Assembly: GCA_937926755.1 (NCBI GenBank)
Contig: CALBBA010000188.1
Span: 1-25,124 of the forward strand
From: an uncultured Collinsella sp.
GTDB lineage: Bacteria > Actinomycetota > Coriobacteriia > Coriobacteriales > Coriobacteriaceae
Length of the DNA stretch: 25,124 nt
Direction of reading: 5' to 3'
Below the pieces are notes generated by a model, which ran no database searches, had not been told where the DNA came from, and was given only the letters and a program-made list of their open reading frames with translations. Numbering within the stretch: the first letter of the stretch is position 1; every line of letters starts with the position of its first letter. The position numbers and the translations under genes are program-made. Positions 13,335-21,718 of the stretch are shown piece by piece.

Positions 13335-15149
13335 ATGCAGCGCAAGCATTCTGCTATTGTCGCGGGCCTGACGCTGGCGCTTTCGTTTGGTGCCGTTTCC
13401 GCGCCGGCACCCGCCGCCGCCGAGGAGCCCACGCCGGGCGTTGCCTCGGATGCGACCGATATCGATAAGGGTCTCTATACCCAGCAGTCCTTCTCGGGCG
13501 TGCTGAGGTCGGTCCAGGGCGTTTCGTTTGTCAACGTGACTCCCGAGATGAAGTACTTTACCAAGTACGAGAGCCATGGCAACTATAACCAGGGCTTTTC
13601 GTATGGCGACGGCTATAACGCGCTGGGTTATTACCAGTTCGACCGTCGATGGTCGCTCATTCCGTTTATGAAGCAGGCCTACAACTACAACCCCGAAAAA
13701 TACAGCATGCTCAAGGATGCGATTGATCGCGGCAGCGAGATTTCCAACACGAGCAATGCCATGTACGAGAACGGTCAGCTCACCGAGTTGGGCCATATCG
13801 CTCAGGATGCCTTCCAAGGTGCGTATAACACCGATCCTGTTGAGTTCTCAGCACTTCAAGATGCCTATGCGTACAACTCGTACTATGCGGTGACCGAGGC
13901 GTGGCTCAAGAGCGGCCTTGGTATTGATATTTCGGGCCGCGCCGATTGCGTCAAGGGCATGGTGTGGAGCATTACCAACATGTGCGGCACTGGTGGCTGC
14001 AGGGACTTTTTCCGCTGGGCGAATCTTTCCAACGATATGTCCGACCGCGAGTTTGTGACGGCGCTTTCCAACAGCGTGGTCAATAACGTGGCGACCAAGT
14101 ATGCAAGCCAGCCCCAGTATCATGAGGGCTGGAAGAATCGTTATAAGAATGAGCTGAAGGACTGCTTGGTTTATATCGCTGAGGACGAGGCTGCCGCTGC
14201 GACGCCTGTGCAGCCCGAGCCTACGCCGGCGCCCTCGCCGACACCTGATTCGAATGACGGCTCGAGTGACGATGTCAACGATGACAGGATGGATGCGCCC
14301 TCGACCGGTGCTGACGGTGATGGCTCTGCTGATGGCACTACCAACAACGGCTCCACCTCGAACGGCTCCGATTCAAACGGCTCTGCTGCGGGCGATTCGT
14401 CTTCAAGCTCTGCCGGCAATACGGACAGCGACGCTTCTGGTTCGACCGGCGCTGGCACCTCTAATTCATCCACCGGCGCGAGCGATTCGTCCGTTGACAC
14501 CGGCTCTAACAACGACTCCGGCTCTGACGCAACCCCTGATTCCGATGCTTCCAAGGACGACTTGAATAAGGCGCCGGACGCTCCCGTTGCTTCGCCGGAC
14601 AAGAAGCCTTCTTTCTCCGTGCAGCTTGGTTCTACGCTGGGCTCTTCGCTGATGGCTGGCGTCAATAACGGCTCGACCCAGAACAAGGACAACTCTGATC
14701 AGGTTTCCACGGAAAAGACCGAGGCCGCAAAGGGCGACCCCAAGGACAAGGCTTCCGAGAAGACCGAATCTGATAAGGGTTCTAGCTCTGAGGAGAAGGA
14801 CGACAAGTCCACTCAGAAGAAGGACGAGGGTAAGAAGTCTGAATCTGAGGGGAAGGACAAAAACAAGGACAAGACCGAGGACGGAAAGCAGCAGGGCGAG
14901 GACAGCAGTAAGGGCAACACCGACAAACAGAACCAGGAGCAAAATGACTCCAAGACGGTGACCACTACAACCACCACTACAACGACTAAGACTTCGGGCG
15001 GTAATATGCCCAAGACGGGCGACCTTATCGTTATGGCGAGCCTTGCCAGCGCGAGCTTGGCCACACTGGGCGCTACGTCTATCGTAAGTGGTAAGCATAA
15101 GCTCGATCAGCAGAAGAAGGCTTCTGGGGAGGACGGCTCGGAGGAGTAG
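13335..15149 (+). CDS. Secreted surface protein, lysozyme-like head, long stalk, MPKTG anchor
   Basis: A 604-residue exported protein. Residues 1-29 are a signal peptide (RK, hydrophobic core, A-x-A). Residues about 40-285 form a folded domain with KYESHGNYNQGF, GYYQFDRRW and four cysteines; E79 in the YESHGNY block and the GYYQFD block recall transglycosylase/lysozyme-like folds, but I cannot assign activity. Residues about 285-550 are a low-complexity stalk: Pro/Thr, then Ser/Asn/Gly/Asp, then Lys/Glu/Asp, then nine Thr. The end has a sortase-type signal M-P-K-T-G (558-562), a hydrophobic segment and basic GKHK, but then about 18 further, partly acidic residues, longer than usual. GGGAGGA precedes the ATG. 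It is probably wall-anchored; no sortase gene is in the window. Confidence 0.8.
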   Translation: MQRKHSAIVAGLTLALSFGAVSAPAPAAAEEPTPGVASDATDIDKGLYTQQSFSGVLRSVQGVSFVNVTPEMKYFTKYESHGNYNQGFSYGDGYNALGYYQFDRRWSLIPFMKQAYNYNPEKYSMLKDAIDRGSEISNTSNAMYENGQLTELGHIAQDAFQGAYNTDPVEFSALQDAYAYNSYYAVTEAWLKSGLGIDISGRADCVKGMVWSITNMCGTGGCRDFFRWANLSNDMSDREFVTALSNSVVNNVATKYASQPQYHEGWKNRYKNELKDCLVYIAEDEAAAATPVQPEPTPAPSPTPDSNDGSSDDVNDDRMDAPSTGADGDGSADGTTNNGSTSNGSDSNGSAAGDSSSSSAGNTDSDASGSTGAGTSNSSTGASDSSVDTGSNNDSGSDATPDSDASKDDLNKAPDAPVASPDKKPSFSVQLGSTLGSSLMAGVNNGSTQNKDNSDQVSTEKTEAAKGDPKDKASEKTESDKGSSSEEKDDKSTQKKDEGKKSESEGKDKNKDKTEDGKQQGEDSSKGNTDKQNQEQNDSKTVTTTTTTTTTKTSGGNMPKTGDLIVMASLASASLATLGATSIVSGKHKLDQQKKASGEDGSEE

Positions 15150-15181
15150 CCTCTCGGTTGCCAGATAACTAAAGAGTCGGG

Positions 15182-15216
15182 ACGGGGTCCGGTGCGAATG
15201 CGTCGGGCCCCGTTTT
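15182..15216 (+). terminator. Intrinsic terminator after the surface-protein gene
   Basis: ACGGGGTCCG (15182-15191) pairs with CGGGCCCCGT (15204-15213), with one T-G wobble and a 12-base loop, followed by TTTTGTTG. Confidence 0.8.
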
Positions 15217-15352
15217 GTTGTGCAACGATTAGTTGTGCCCCCCTCACACGTCTTGTTGCTACCGTTGCCCGATATGTTTGCGCGGCGACATCGGTACGCG
15301 CGAGGCGGTCATTACAATTGGCACCGTGTTGCGATTTAGGGGGAACGTTTTG

Positions 15353-17062
15353 GTGTCTGAACAGGCAGATAATGGTTGTGCTGCCGGCTTTGGCGTGCGT
15401 TTGATCGGCAGTGCCGACGATGCGGCTTTGCCCATTGGCATGCACGACTATGCGGAGGCCCTTGGTTGCTGCATGCTGGTTGACAAGACCATGTTTATTG
15501 CCGATGTGTTGGACTGCGACGCGTCCGTTGTGGTGTGCTGTCGACCCGAGGGTTTTGGCAAGAGCATGAACTTGTCGATGCTCAGGGCTTTTCTGGAGCG
15601 TCCAGCGGTCGGTCGCGCTGGTCAGCGTTTGTTTGCCGATGCTCAGATTTGGGATGCAGACGGCGGGCGCTATCGGGATGAGTATGCTTGCTATCCGGTG
15701 ATATCGCTGGACTTTTCTGGCGCTGCGAGGCGTGGCACCGATGTTGCCGACGTCGTGTGCGATGCTCTTTCGGACGAGTGCGCTCGCCTGCTGGCGTTTT
15801 TGGAGGCTCCGGATTTAGCTCGAGATAAGGTGCGTCACATCGAACGTGTCGTATTGCTCGTTGATGGGTACGATGCGGCATGGTTGGGCCGTGCAAGCGC
15901 GAGGGGCGCTTCCGGTGCTGATCCGGCAGGGCTATTCGATCGCGTGCTGTTCGACGCCATTGCTGCTGCGCGCGATTCGTTGCGGCTGACGTGTTTGATG
16001 GGGGAGTGTCCCGGCCCTGCCGAAGCGGCGCTTTCTTTGCACTGCTGCTCGTATTGTCTGACGACGCCGCTTTCGACCTGGTGTGACCGTTGGTTCGGCT
16101 TTTCGGATGCCGAGGCCGAGGCTCTTTTGAATCATGCTGGGCGCGAGGAATACCTGAATGATGCGCGTGAATGGCTCGAGGGGTATCGGTTTGGCAGGGC
16201 CTATTGCTCGAGTCCAGAGCGTGTGATCGGTTTTCTGGGCCGAGGCTGCACGGCGCCTGTGCGTGCCGATCTGTATGGATATGCCGATTGCCTGAGTAGG
16301 GTAGTTGCCGGGTGGAATCTCGACCGCCTTTCGGTCTTGTTTGATTTGCTCGAGGCCCATGGGTGCGCTGAGGCCCCGCTTTGTTTGGGCACTGCAGAGC
16401 CAGATGTCTCGCCTGACGATGGCATGTGGACAGCGCTGTATCTGTCCGGTTTTCTCACGACGGATATGCCTGAGGAGCCAGAGCATGGCGATCGCTTCCG
16501 TGCTTTGCGATTGCCCAATAACGAGCTTCGCCAGGCCTTGCGTCTAGTGATTATTGAGTGGTTTGAGTGCGCTGCAGAAGACATTCGAGACGTCGATGCG
16601 TTTCGCGACGGGCTGTGCCATGGGAACGAGGATACCGTGAGGCGGGCGCTAAGCCGCATCTTGGGAGATGCGGGAATCGGTGCGACCGACCCAGATACAC
16701 CGCTGCCATATCACCTACTCTTGCAAGGACTCTGCTTTGGATTGCCGGGCTATGCCAATCCTGCTTCGAGGCGAAAGTGTGGCGCGGATCGCTGGGACAT
16801 CCAGGTTTTTCCTACGGGCGCCGCGTTCGACATAGCCGATACGATCGGTATGCTCGATGAACGTCCGCTGATAACGATCAACATGATGTATGACCCCGGT
16901 GTGGATGCGCTGGGCCTGGAATTGCTGGCCGTGCAGGCGCTGCTCGACATAGAGCGCGACGGCATCGACGAAATCCGTGTGCCGCGACCCGGCGTTGGCC
17001 GCATGCGCTGGGGGTTCGGTTTTGATGGGCAGCATGTGGCTACGGTGTGCCAGCGGCTTTAA
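15353..17062 (+). CDS. AAA-ATPase-like protein with degenerate PD-(D/E)XK nuclease region
   Basis: The 569-residue product belongs to the AAA-ATPase_like/PDDEXK_9 family abundant in gut anaerobes. Seen in order: L-P-I-G at 26-29, V-D-K-T at 43-46, the P-loop RPEGFGKS at 64-71, YPVISLDFS, and a Walker B block LLVDGYD where the usual I-D-E-Y-D has Gly for Glu at residue 172 (GGG, one base from GAG). The C-terminal roughly 80 residues align with the PDDEXK_9 nuclease, but the expected E-x-K strand reads ITINMMYD. The start is taken as GTG 15353, 8 bases after AGGGGG; TTG 15350 is an equal alternative, and the frame open to 15233 lacks support. The family's function is unknown; this copy looks catalytically impaired. 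Confidence 0.75.
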   Translation: MSEQADNGCAAGFGVRLIGSADDAALPIGMHDYAEALGCCMLVDKTMFIADVLDCDASVVVCCRPEGFGKSMNLSMLRAFLERPAVGRAGQRLFADAQIWDADGGRYRDEYACYPVISLDFSGAARRGTDVADVVCDALSDECARLLAFLEAPDLARDKVRHIERVVLLVDGYDAAWLGRASARGASGADPAGLFDRVLFDAIAAARDSLRLTCLMGECPGPAEAALSLHCCSYCLTTPLSTWCDRWFGFSDAEAEALLNHAGREEYLNDAREWLEGYRFGRAYCSSPERVIGFLGRGCTAPVRADLYGYADCLSRVVAGWNLDRLSVLFDLLEAHGCAEAPLCLGTAEPDVSPDDGMWTALYLSGFLTTDMPEEPEHGDRFRALRLPNNELRQALRLVIIEWFECAAEDIRDVDAFRDGLCHGNEDTVRRALSRILGDAGIGATDPDTPLPYHLLLQGLCFGLPGYANPASRRKCGADRWDIQVFPTGAAFDIADTIGMLDERPLITINMMYDPGVDALGLELLAVQALLDIERDGIDEIRVPRPGVGRMRWGFGFDGQHVATVCQRL

Positions 17063-17086
17063 GCGCCGAGGTGTTTCCGGCTTCCG

Positions 17087-18106
17087 TTACTCGGTGTCCT
17101 TCATGGGCGGCATGGGCTTCCAGTCGGGGTCCTTGATGATCTTGCGGGCGTCCTTCATGCCACGGCGCAGCGCCGGAATACCGGTCTTAAAGCACTTGTC
17201 AACGGCTGCCAGGCGAATGAACTCCTTGCAGAAGGTCGCGGCGTTGCCCAGACGGAACAGCACGGGGTGATAGTTGCCGTAGATTTGCATGTAGCGGGCC
17301 AGATAACCGCGGTTGCGCATGATGTAGTAGCGGTTGGTGTCGCTCGTGGAGTTGAGCTGGCGCTTGCCGGCGATGTCCCAGTTAGAGACGGCGCGGGCGC
17401 GCTTGAGCACCACGTCGGCCACAACGGCGGCGGGGAAGTGCTGGCTGGCTACGTAGCCGTAGCAGGCATCGTCGCCGTAGATAAAGAAGCGCGCGTCGGG
17501 CAGGCCGATTTTGTCGACCACGCGTCGCGAGAACATGCCGCCCTCAAAGCACAGCTGGTTCATGGCGCGGTAGCCCTCGGGACCCAGATCCCACTTGGCG
17601 ACAGGGTTAGGGATGCCGAGCGAAAGGATGAGCTGGTACTGCCAAAAGAAGGCGCCGCCGTCAAAGTCCAGGCGCGAACCCTGGATGACATCGTAGCGGT
17701 CGGTCCACTTGGCAAGACGCTCGATGCCTTCGGGGATGACGAGCACATCGTCGTCCATCACCCAGAACCACTGAGCGCCCAGGTCGTAGGCGCATTTAGT
17801 GCCGGCGGAGAAGCCGCCCGCACCGCCGCCGTTTTTGAGCTGCGGGGCGTAGATGACACGGTCGGTGCCGCCCTGCGCGTCGGGCTGCTCGGTGTCGATG
17901 CCCCACAGGTTGGCCAGGCGCTCGTTGAATGCGGTGCACATGGCCTCGGTCTCGCGCGAATTCTCGTTATCGACGATCACGATGCGCCAGGGCGCTGCCG
18001 TAAGCTCGGTCATGGAGTCGAACAAGTTGGCCAGGAGTTCCTGGCGCTTGTACGTAACGACGACAATGGCGAGCTTATCGATGGGAGCGGGAAGGGTTGA
18101 AGGCAT
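17087..18106 (-). CDS. GT2 glycosyltransferase, galactofuranosyl/rhamnosyltransferase-like
   Basis: A 339-residue cytosolic GT-A enzyme. AIVVVTYKR opens the nucleotide-sugar fold; LKNGGGAGGFSAGT is the substrate-loop motif of galactofuranosyl- and rhamnosyltransferase-like members. WVMDDDV (D118-D120) is the metal-binding site, and FFIYGDDACYGY, FEGGMFSRR and the C-terminal NRYYIMRN are typical of that subgroup. The upstream frame to 18241 was rejected: AAAGGA precedes the ATG at 18106 and the N-terminus then begins just before the fold. It converges on the ATPase-like gene with only 24 bases between stops. It diverges from the plus-strand glycosyltransferase run and probably serves the same cell-surface polysaccharide. 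Sugar specificity is not decided by the sequence. Confidence 0.88.
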   Translation of the reverse strand: MPSTLPAPIDKLAIVVVTYKRQELLANLFDSMTELTAAPWRIVIVDNENSRETEAMCTAFNERLANLWGIDTEQPDAQGGTDRVIYAPQLKNGGGAGGFSAGTKCAYDLGAQWFWVMDDDVLVIPEGIERLAKWTDRYDVIQGSRLDFDGGAFFWQYQLILSLGIPNPVAKWDLGPEGYRAMNQLCFEGGMFSRRVVDKIGLPDARFFIYGDDACYGYVASQHFPAAVVADVVLKRARAVSNWDIAGKRQLNSTSDTNRYYIMRNRGYLARYMQIYGNYHPVLFRLGNAATFCKEFIRLAAVDKCFKTGIPALRRGMKDARKIIKDPDWKPMPPMKDTE

Positions 18107-18268
18107 GGGGCAATATATCCTTTCACGCGCGGCGGGTGAGTGCAGCGCGGAAGCTATCGAATACGTCCTTGGGACTGTCCTATTGTAAAGGCTCGGCGCA
18201 CCTTGGCGGCAAGCTTTGAATAAAACGCAGGAACCTGCCATGGGCCCGCCGCATGACGTGGGGCCGCT

Positions 18269-18297
18269 TTGCCCGCAAGAGGCTCCATAGATTATAT
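18269..18297 (+). promoter_or_regulatory. Candidate promoter of the plus-strand glycosyltransferase cluster
   Basis: TTGCCC (18269-18274) and TTATAT (18292-18297) with a 17-base spacer, 66 bases before the first glycosyltransferase start. The 256-base divergent gap also has a weaker minus-strand pair (TTGCCG at 18207-18212, TACAAT at 18182-18187, spacer 19). Confidence 0.45.
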
Positions 18298-18362
18298 AAA
18301 CGCCCGCTGGCGCGCTGACCCTTTGATACCATGAAACGACAGGTATTTCCTAAGGAGCACAT

Positions 18363-19466
18363 TTGTCTACTAACGCCTCTGGCAGCCCTGTTCTGTCGCT
18401 GCTTATTCCCATTTACAATGTTCAGCGCTACCTGCGCGAGTGCCTCGATTCCGCCCTGGCGCAGACGCTCAAGGATATTGAGATCATCTGCATTAACGAC
18501 GGGTCGACCGACAACTCGCCGGCGATTATCCGCGAGTATATGGAGCGCGATAGGCGCGTCAAGATGATCGACAAGGCCAACAGCGGCTACGGCGACTCGA
18601 TGAACCGCGGCCTGGAGATGGCCTGCGGCGAGTACGTGGGCATCTTGGAGTCCGATGACTTTATGGCGCCCGACACACTCGAAAAGCTTGTCTCGGCCGC
18701 CGATAGCAATAATGCCGACTTTGCGAAGGCGAACTTTGATTTCTACTGGTCCAAGCCCGAGGAACGCCGCTCGCTGCACGAGATGTTTAAGCCCAAGGAC
18801 TGCGGCAAACCGATGCACCCGAGCGACACGACGCAGTTCTTTAAGCAAAAGCCGTCGATTTGGTCGGCAGTGTACCGTCGCGATTTTCTTGAGCGCAACG
18901 GCATTACGTTCCTGCCGACTCCGGGGGCATCCTTTCAGGACACGTCATTCGCCTTTAAGGTGATCGCGTGCGCCGATAAGGCTGTTTACCTGCATGATGC
19001 TGTTTTGTCGTATCGACAGGACAACGAGAATTCCTCGGTCAATTCTTCGGCTAAGGTCTTTTGCGTTAATACCGAGTATGCCGAGATTGAGCGTTGGATT
19101 CGAGAGGATTATGCCCGCGACCACGCAAGCGTCGATGTCGCGCGCATGCTCAAGTTCAATCAGCTCATTAAGTACGATTCGTACATGTGGAACTACGTGC
19201 GCCTGGCGCCTAAGTTCTATAAGGAGTTCCTGGTGCAGATGGCCAAGGAATTTCAGGCGGCCTTGGACGCCGGGGACTTTTCGCTTGACGACCTCAAGCC
19301 GTGGAAGCGCGCAAATCTCGCTGCCATCCTCAAAGATCCTGAGGGCTGGGTTGACGAGCACCCGAGTTTTGCGACGGATGGTGCCTTGGGGCGTGCTAAG
19401 TATTACGCCTCGGTTGGAGGCCCAGGCGTGGTTGCTGCCTTCCTCATCGAATCGCTGAGGGGGTAG
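18363..19466 (+). CDS. GT2 glycosyltransferase A (paralogue of the gene at 20588)
   Basis: A 367-residue family-2 glycosyltransferase. LSLLIPIYNV starts the GT-A fold, ICINDGSTDNS (42-52) binds the nucleotide and E-S-D-D at 96-99 is the metal site. The later block PSIWSAVYRRDFL and FLPTPGASFQDTSF is shared with the paralogue at 20588. The start is TTG 18363, with AAGGAG five bases upstream; no ATG fits. It is first in a run of five same-strand glycosyltransferases with 6-75 base gaps, so it is most likely the head of the operon. It probably adds a sugar to a capsule or wall polysaccharide repeat; donor and acceptor are unknown. Confidence 0.9.
   Translation: MSTNASGSPVLSLLIPIYNVQRYLRECLDSALAQTLKDIEIICINDGSTDNSPAIIREYMERDRRVKMIDKANSGYGDSMNRGLEMACGEYVGILESDDFMAPDTLEKLVSAADSNNADFAKANFDFYWSKPEERRSLHEMFKPKDCGKPMHPSDTTQFFKQKPSIWSAVYRRDFLERNGITFLPTPGASFQDTSFAFKVIACADKAVYLHDAVLSYRQDNENSSVNSSAKVFCVNTEYAEIERWIREDYARDHASVDVARMLKFNQLIKYDSYMWNYVRLAPKFYKEFLVQMAKEFQAALDAGDFSLDDLKPWKRANLAAILKDPEGWVDEHPSFATDGALGRAKYYASVGGPGVVAAFLIESLRG
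18398..18665 (+). repeat. Direct repeat copy 1 (5' part of glycosyltransferase A)
   Basis: By hand alignment about 88% of bases match 20617-20884 (about 32 differences over roughly 257 aligned bases, offset 2219). Beyond this segment similarity falls to protein level. Confidence 0.7.
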
Positions 19467-19472
19467 GTCGGC

Positions 19473-20513
19473 ATGGGAGAGGCCTCGTGTCCTAAAGCTG
19501 CCATTGTCGTCCCCGTTTACAACTCTGCGCACTCCATTCAGCGATGTCTCGATTCGCTGTTGGCCCAGTCCGAGCGCTCGATTCAGGTTGTCTGCGTCAA
19601 CGACGGTTCGACTGATGATTCGTTGAACGTGTTGCGCCAGATCGCGCAGGCCGACGATCACGTACTGGTGATTGACCAGGAAAACGCGGGCGTCTCGTGT
19701 GCTCGAAATGCTGGTATCGATGCCGCCGAGGGCGAGACCGTCTTTTTTGTGGACGCCGACGATTACATCGATGCCCAGACGGTCGAGCGCGTGCTGCATG
19801 CCATGGAGTCTGCAGATGCCGAGGCTGCCGTTTTTGGCGGTGTCTGTGAACCCGTCGATGCTGCCCCCAAACGCGTCCAGCAACTCATGAGTCCCAAAGC
19901 TGGTATCTTTGGCGCCCGTGATCCCCAACTGCTGTTCCATTCGAATGCGCAGCCCTATGCCTGCCGTGCGGCTTTTTCGCGCGAGCTGCTCAATCGCGAA
20001 GGCATTCGCTTCGCCCCCGGTTTGGCTTTGGGCGAGGACGTCGTCTTCCAATTTGCGGCTTATGCGCTTGCCCGCAAGACCGTCGTCATGCCGGACAAGT
20101 TCTACCACTACGTGATGGAGAGCGAATCGGCGACGCACGAGTTCAACAGTGCCGATGCTCGCGCCAAAAAGCTTGACGCCCACATGAGGATGCTCGAGGA
20201 GGTCTTGGAGGACTGGGCGGCCTACGGTCTTTTGGACCTGTGCCCCGGCGAGCTGATAACTTGGTTTTTAGACCTAATTGTGTTCGACCTGGCGCGCTTG
20301 GATGCCGATGGTTTCCATCGCGTGGCGGCTCGCGTCAACATGGATCTCACGACGTTTTTGGGAAGGGAGTGGACGGATATGCCTGCTAAGGGCGCCGTTC
20401 GCCGTGTTGCCCACAAGCTCGTTGTGGCGACCTCGGGCGTTTCGATGGCAGACGCCACGCTGTTCTATCTTTCGACTCGCGGTCTCAAAGCCTGTCTGGA
20501 GCGCTTTATCTAA
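19473..20513 (+). CDS. GT2 glycosyltransferase B
   Basis: A 346-residue family-2 enzyme that differs from its two flanking paralogues. AIVVPVYNSAHSIQRCLDSLL opens the fold (from residue 10), VCVNDGSTDDS (40-50) binds the nucleotide, NAGVSCARNAGI (71-82) is the acceptor-side loop and D-A-D-D at 94-97 binds the metal. LGEDVVFQF carries the probable catalytic base region (E-D). The C-terminal half is helical without clear membrane spans. The ATG lies 6 bases after the previous stop, with a G-rich stretch upstream, so it is co-translated. It sits between two near-duplicates, so the duplication must have carried or been split by it. Confidence 0.9.
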   Translation: MGEASCPKAAIVVPVYNSAHSIQRCLDSLLAQSERSIQVVCVNDGSTDDSLNVLRQIAQADDHVLVIDQENAGVSCARNAGIDAAEGETVFFVDADDYIDAQTVERVLHAMESADAEAAVFGGVCEPVDAAPKRVQQLMSPKAGIFGARDPQLLFHSNAQPYACRAAFSRELLNREGIRFAPGLALGEDVVFQFAAYALARKTVVMPDKFYHYVMESESATHEFNSADARAKKLDAHMRMLEEVLEDWAAYGLLDLCPGELITWFLDLIVFDLARLDADGFHRVAARVNMDLTTFLGREWTDMPAKGAVRRVAHKLVVATSGVSMADATLFYLSTRGLKACLERFI

Positions 20514-20587
20514 TTCCAAGCGCTGCCGCCCGCCGCAACCCGGCTGCTAAAATAACCCTGTTACACGCTATTCAACAGGAGGTTCTC

Positions 20588-21706
20588 TTGCAGAACTCTG
20601 ATACCCCTAAAGTTTCGCTGCTTGTCCCCATTTGCAATGTGGAGCGCTACCTGCGCGAGTGCCTCGATTCCGCCGTGGCGCAGACGCTCAAGGACATCGA
20701 GATCATTTGCATCAACGACGGATCCACCGACAGTTCGCCGGATATCATCCGCGAATACATGGAGCGCGACCCCCGTGTGAAGTTGATCGACAAAGCCAAC
20801 AGCGGCTACGGCGACTCGATGAACCGCGGTTTGGAGATGGCCCGCGGTGAGTACGTGGGCATCCTTGAGTCCGACGACTTTATGTTTGAGAATTCGCTCC
20901 AAAAGCTAGTCGCCAAGGCCGATGCTGAGCATGCCGATGTGGTAAAGGGCGACTTTTACCTGTATTGGTCCACGCCCAGCGAGCGCCGTGAGCTGTTTGG
21001 GATTATTGACGAGCATATGACGGACGCGGCGTATCGCCCCGTCGATCGCCCGGGGATCTTCTACCGCAAACCTTCCATTTGGTCGGCTATCTATCGACGC
21101 GAGTTCCTCAACGACAATCAGATTCGGTTCCTTCCCACGCCGGGCGCCTCGTATCAGGACGCAGGCTTTAACTTTAAGGTTTGGGCATGCGCCGAGCGTG
21201 CAGCGTTTATCGCGGACCCCATTTTGTGCTATCGCCAAGACAACGAGAAGAGCTCAGTTAATTCGCCCAACAAGGTATTTTGCGTGTGCGACGAATACGC
21301 CGAGATGCAGCGCTTTTTGGATGAACGTCCCGAGCTCAAGGTTCAGCTCCAGGGCATTTTAATGCGCATGAAGGTCGATACGTATCGCTGGAATGACGAG
21401 CGTCTGGTCGATGAGCTGCGCGAGCAGTTTTGGGAGAAGGCTTCGCCCGAGCTCAAGGCCGATTGGGATGCCGGTCGCTTTGACCTGTCGCTGTTCGATC
21501 CGCGCGGCGAGACCGACTTGCGCTTGATGGTCAAGTCACCCCGAACCTACATCGATTCGCGGTTTGACTTTAAGAAGCCGGGCAAGCTCAATACGTTTAA
21601 GCACTACTTTAAGATCGGCGGCCTGCCGCTGGTCTGGCGCGTGCTGACGTATCAGCGCACCTACGGCGACAACCCGCATCCCGACGACGTGCCGGCCGCA
21701 CAGTAG
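20588..21706 (+). CDS. GT2 glycosyltransferase C (paralogue of the gene at 18363)
   Basis: A 372-residue enzyme. CINDGSTDSS (41-50) and E-S-D-D (94-97) mark the GT-A site, and FLPTPGASYQDAGFNF is shared with glycosyltransferase A. The TTG start at 20588 is preceded by AGGAGG with 5 bases spacing, the same unusual start as gene A. The 74-base gap upstream has a TAAAAT (20548-20553) that might be part of an internal promoter, without a good -35. The N-terminal 90 residues are almost the same as in gene A and the rest is more diverged, so acceptor choice may differ while the donor sugar is shared. That division is inference from the usual roles of the two halves. Confidence 0.9.
   Translation: MQNSDTPKVSLLVPICNVERYLRECLDSAVAQTLKDIEIICINDGSTDSSPDIIREYMERDPRVKLIDKANSGYGDSMNRGLEMARGEYVGILESDDFMFENSLQKLVAKADAEHADVVKGDFYLYWSTPSERRELFGIIDEHMTDAAYRPVDRPGIFYRKPSIWSAIYRREFLNDNQIRFLPTPGASYQDAGFNFKVWACAERAAFIADPILCYRQDNEKSSVNSPNKVFCVCDEYAEMQRFLDERPELKVQLQGILMRMKVDTYRWNDERLVDELREQFWEKASPELKADWDAGRFDLSLFDPRGETDLRLMVKSPRTYIDSRFDFKKPGKLNTFKHYFKIGGLPLVWRVLTYQRTYGDNPHPDDVPAAQ
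20617..20884 (+). repeat. Direct repeat copy 2 (5' part of glycosyltransferase C)
   Basis: Partner of 18398-18665 at an offset of 2219 bases. Recombination between the copies would delete glycosyltransferase B and leave one A/C hybrid in frame. Confidence 0.7.
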
Positions 21707-21718
21707 GAGCACTTGGCT

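Noticed and set aside
14960..14990. Threonine run as a phase-variable tract
   Set aside because: The codons alternate ACC/ACT/ACA/ACG, so there is no homopolymer or perfect repeat prone to slippage.
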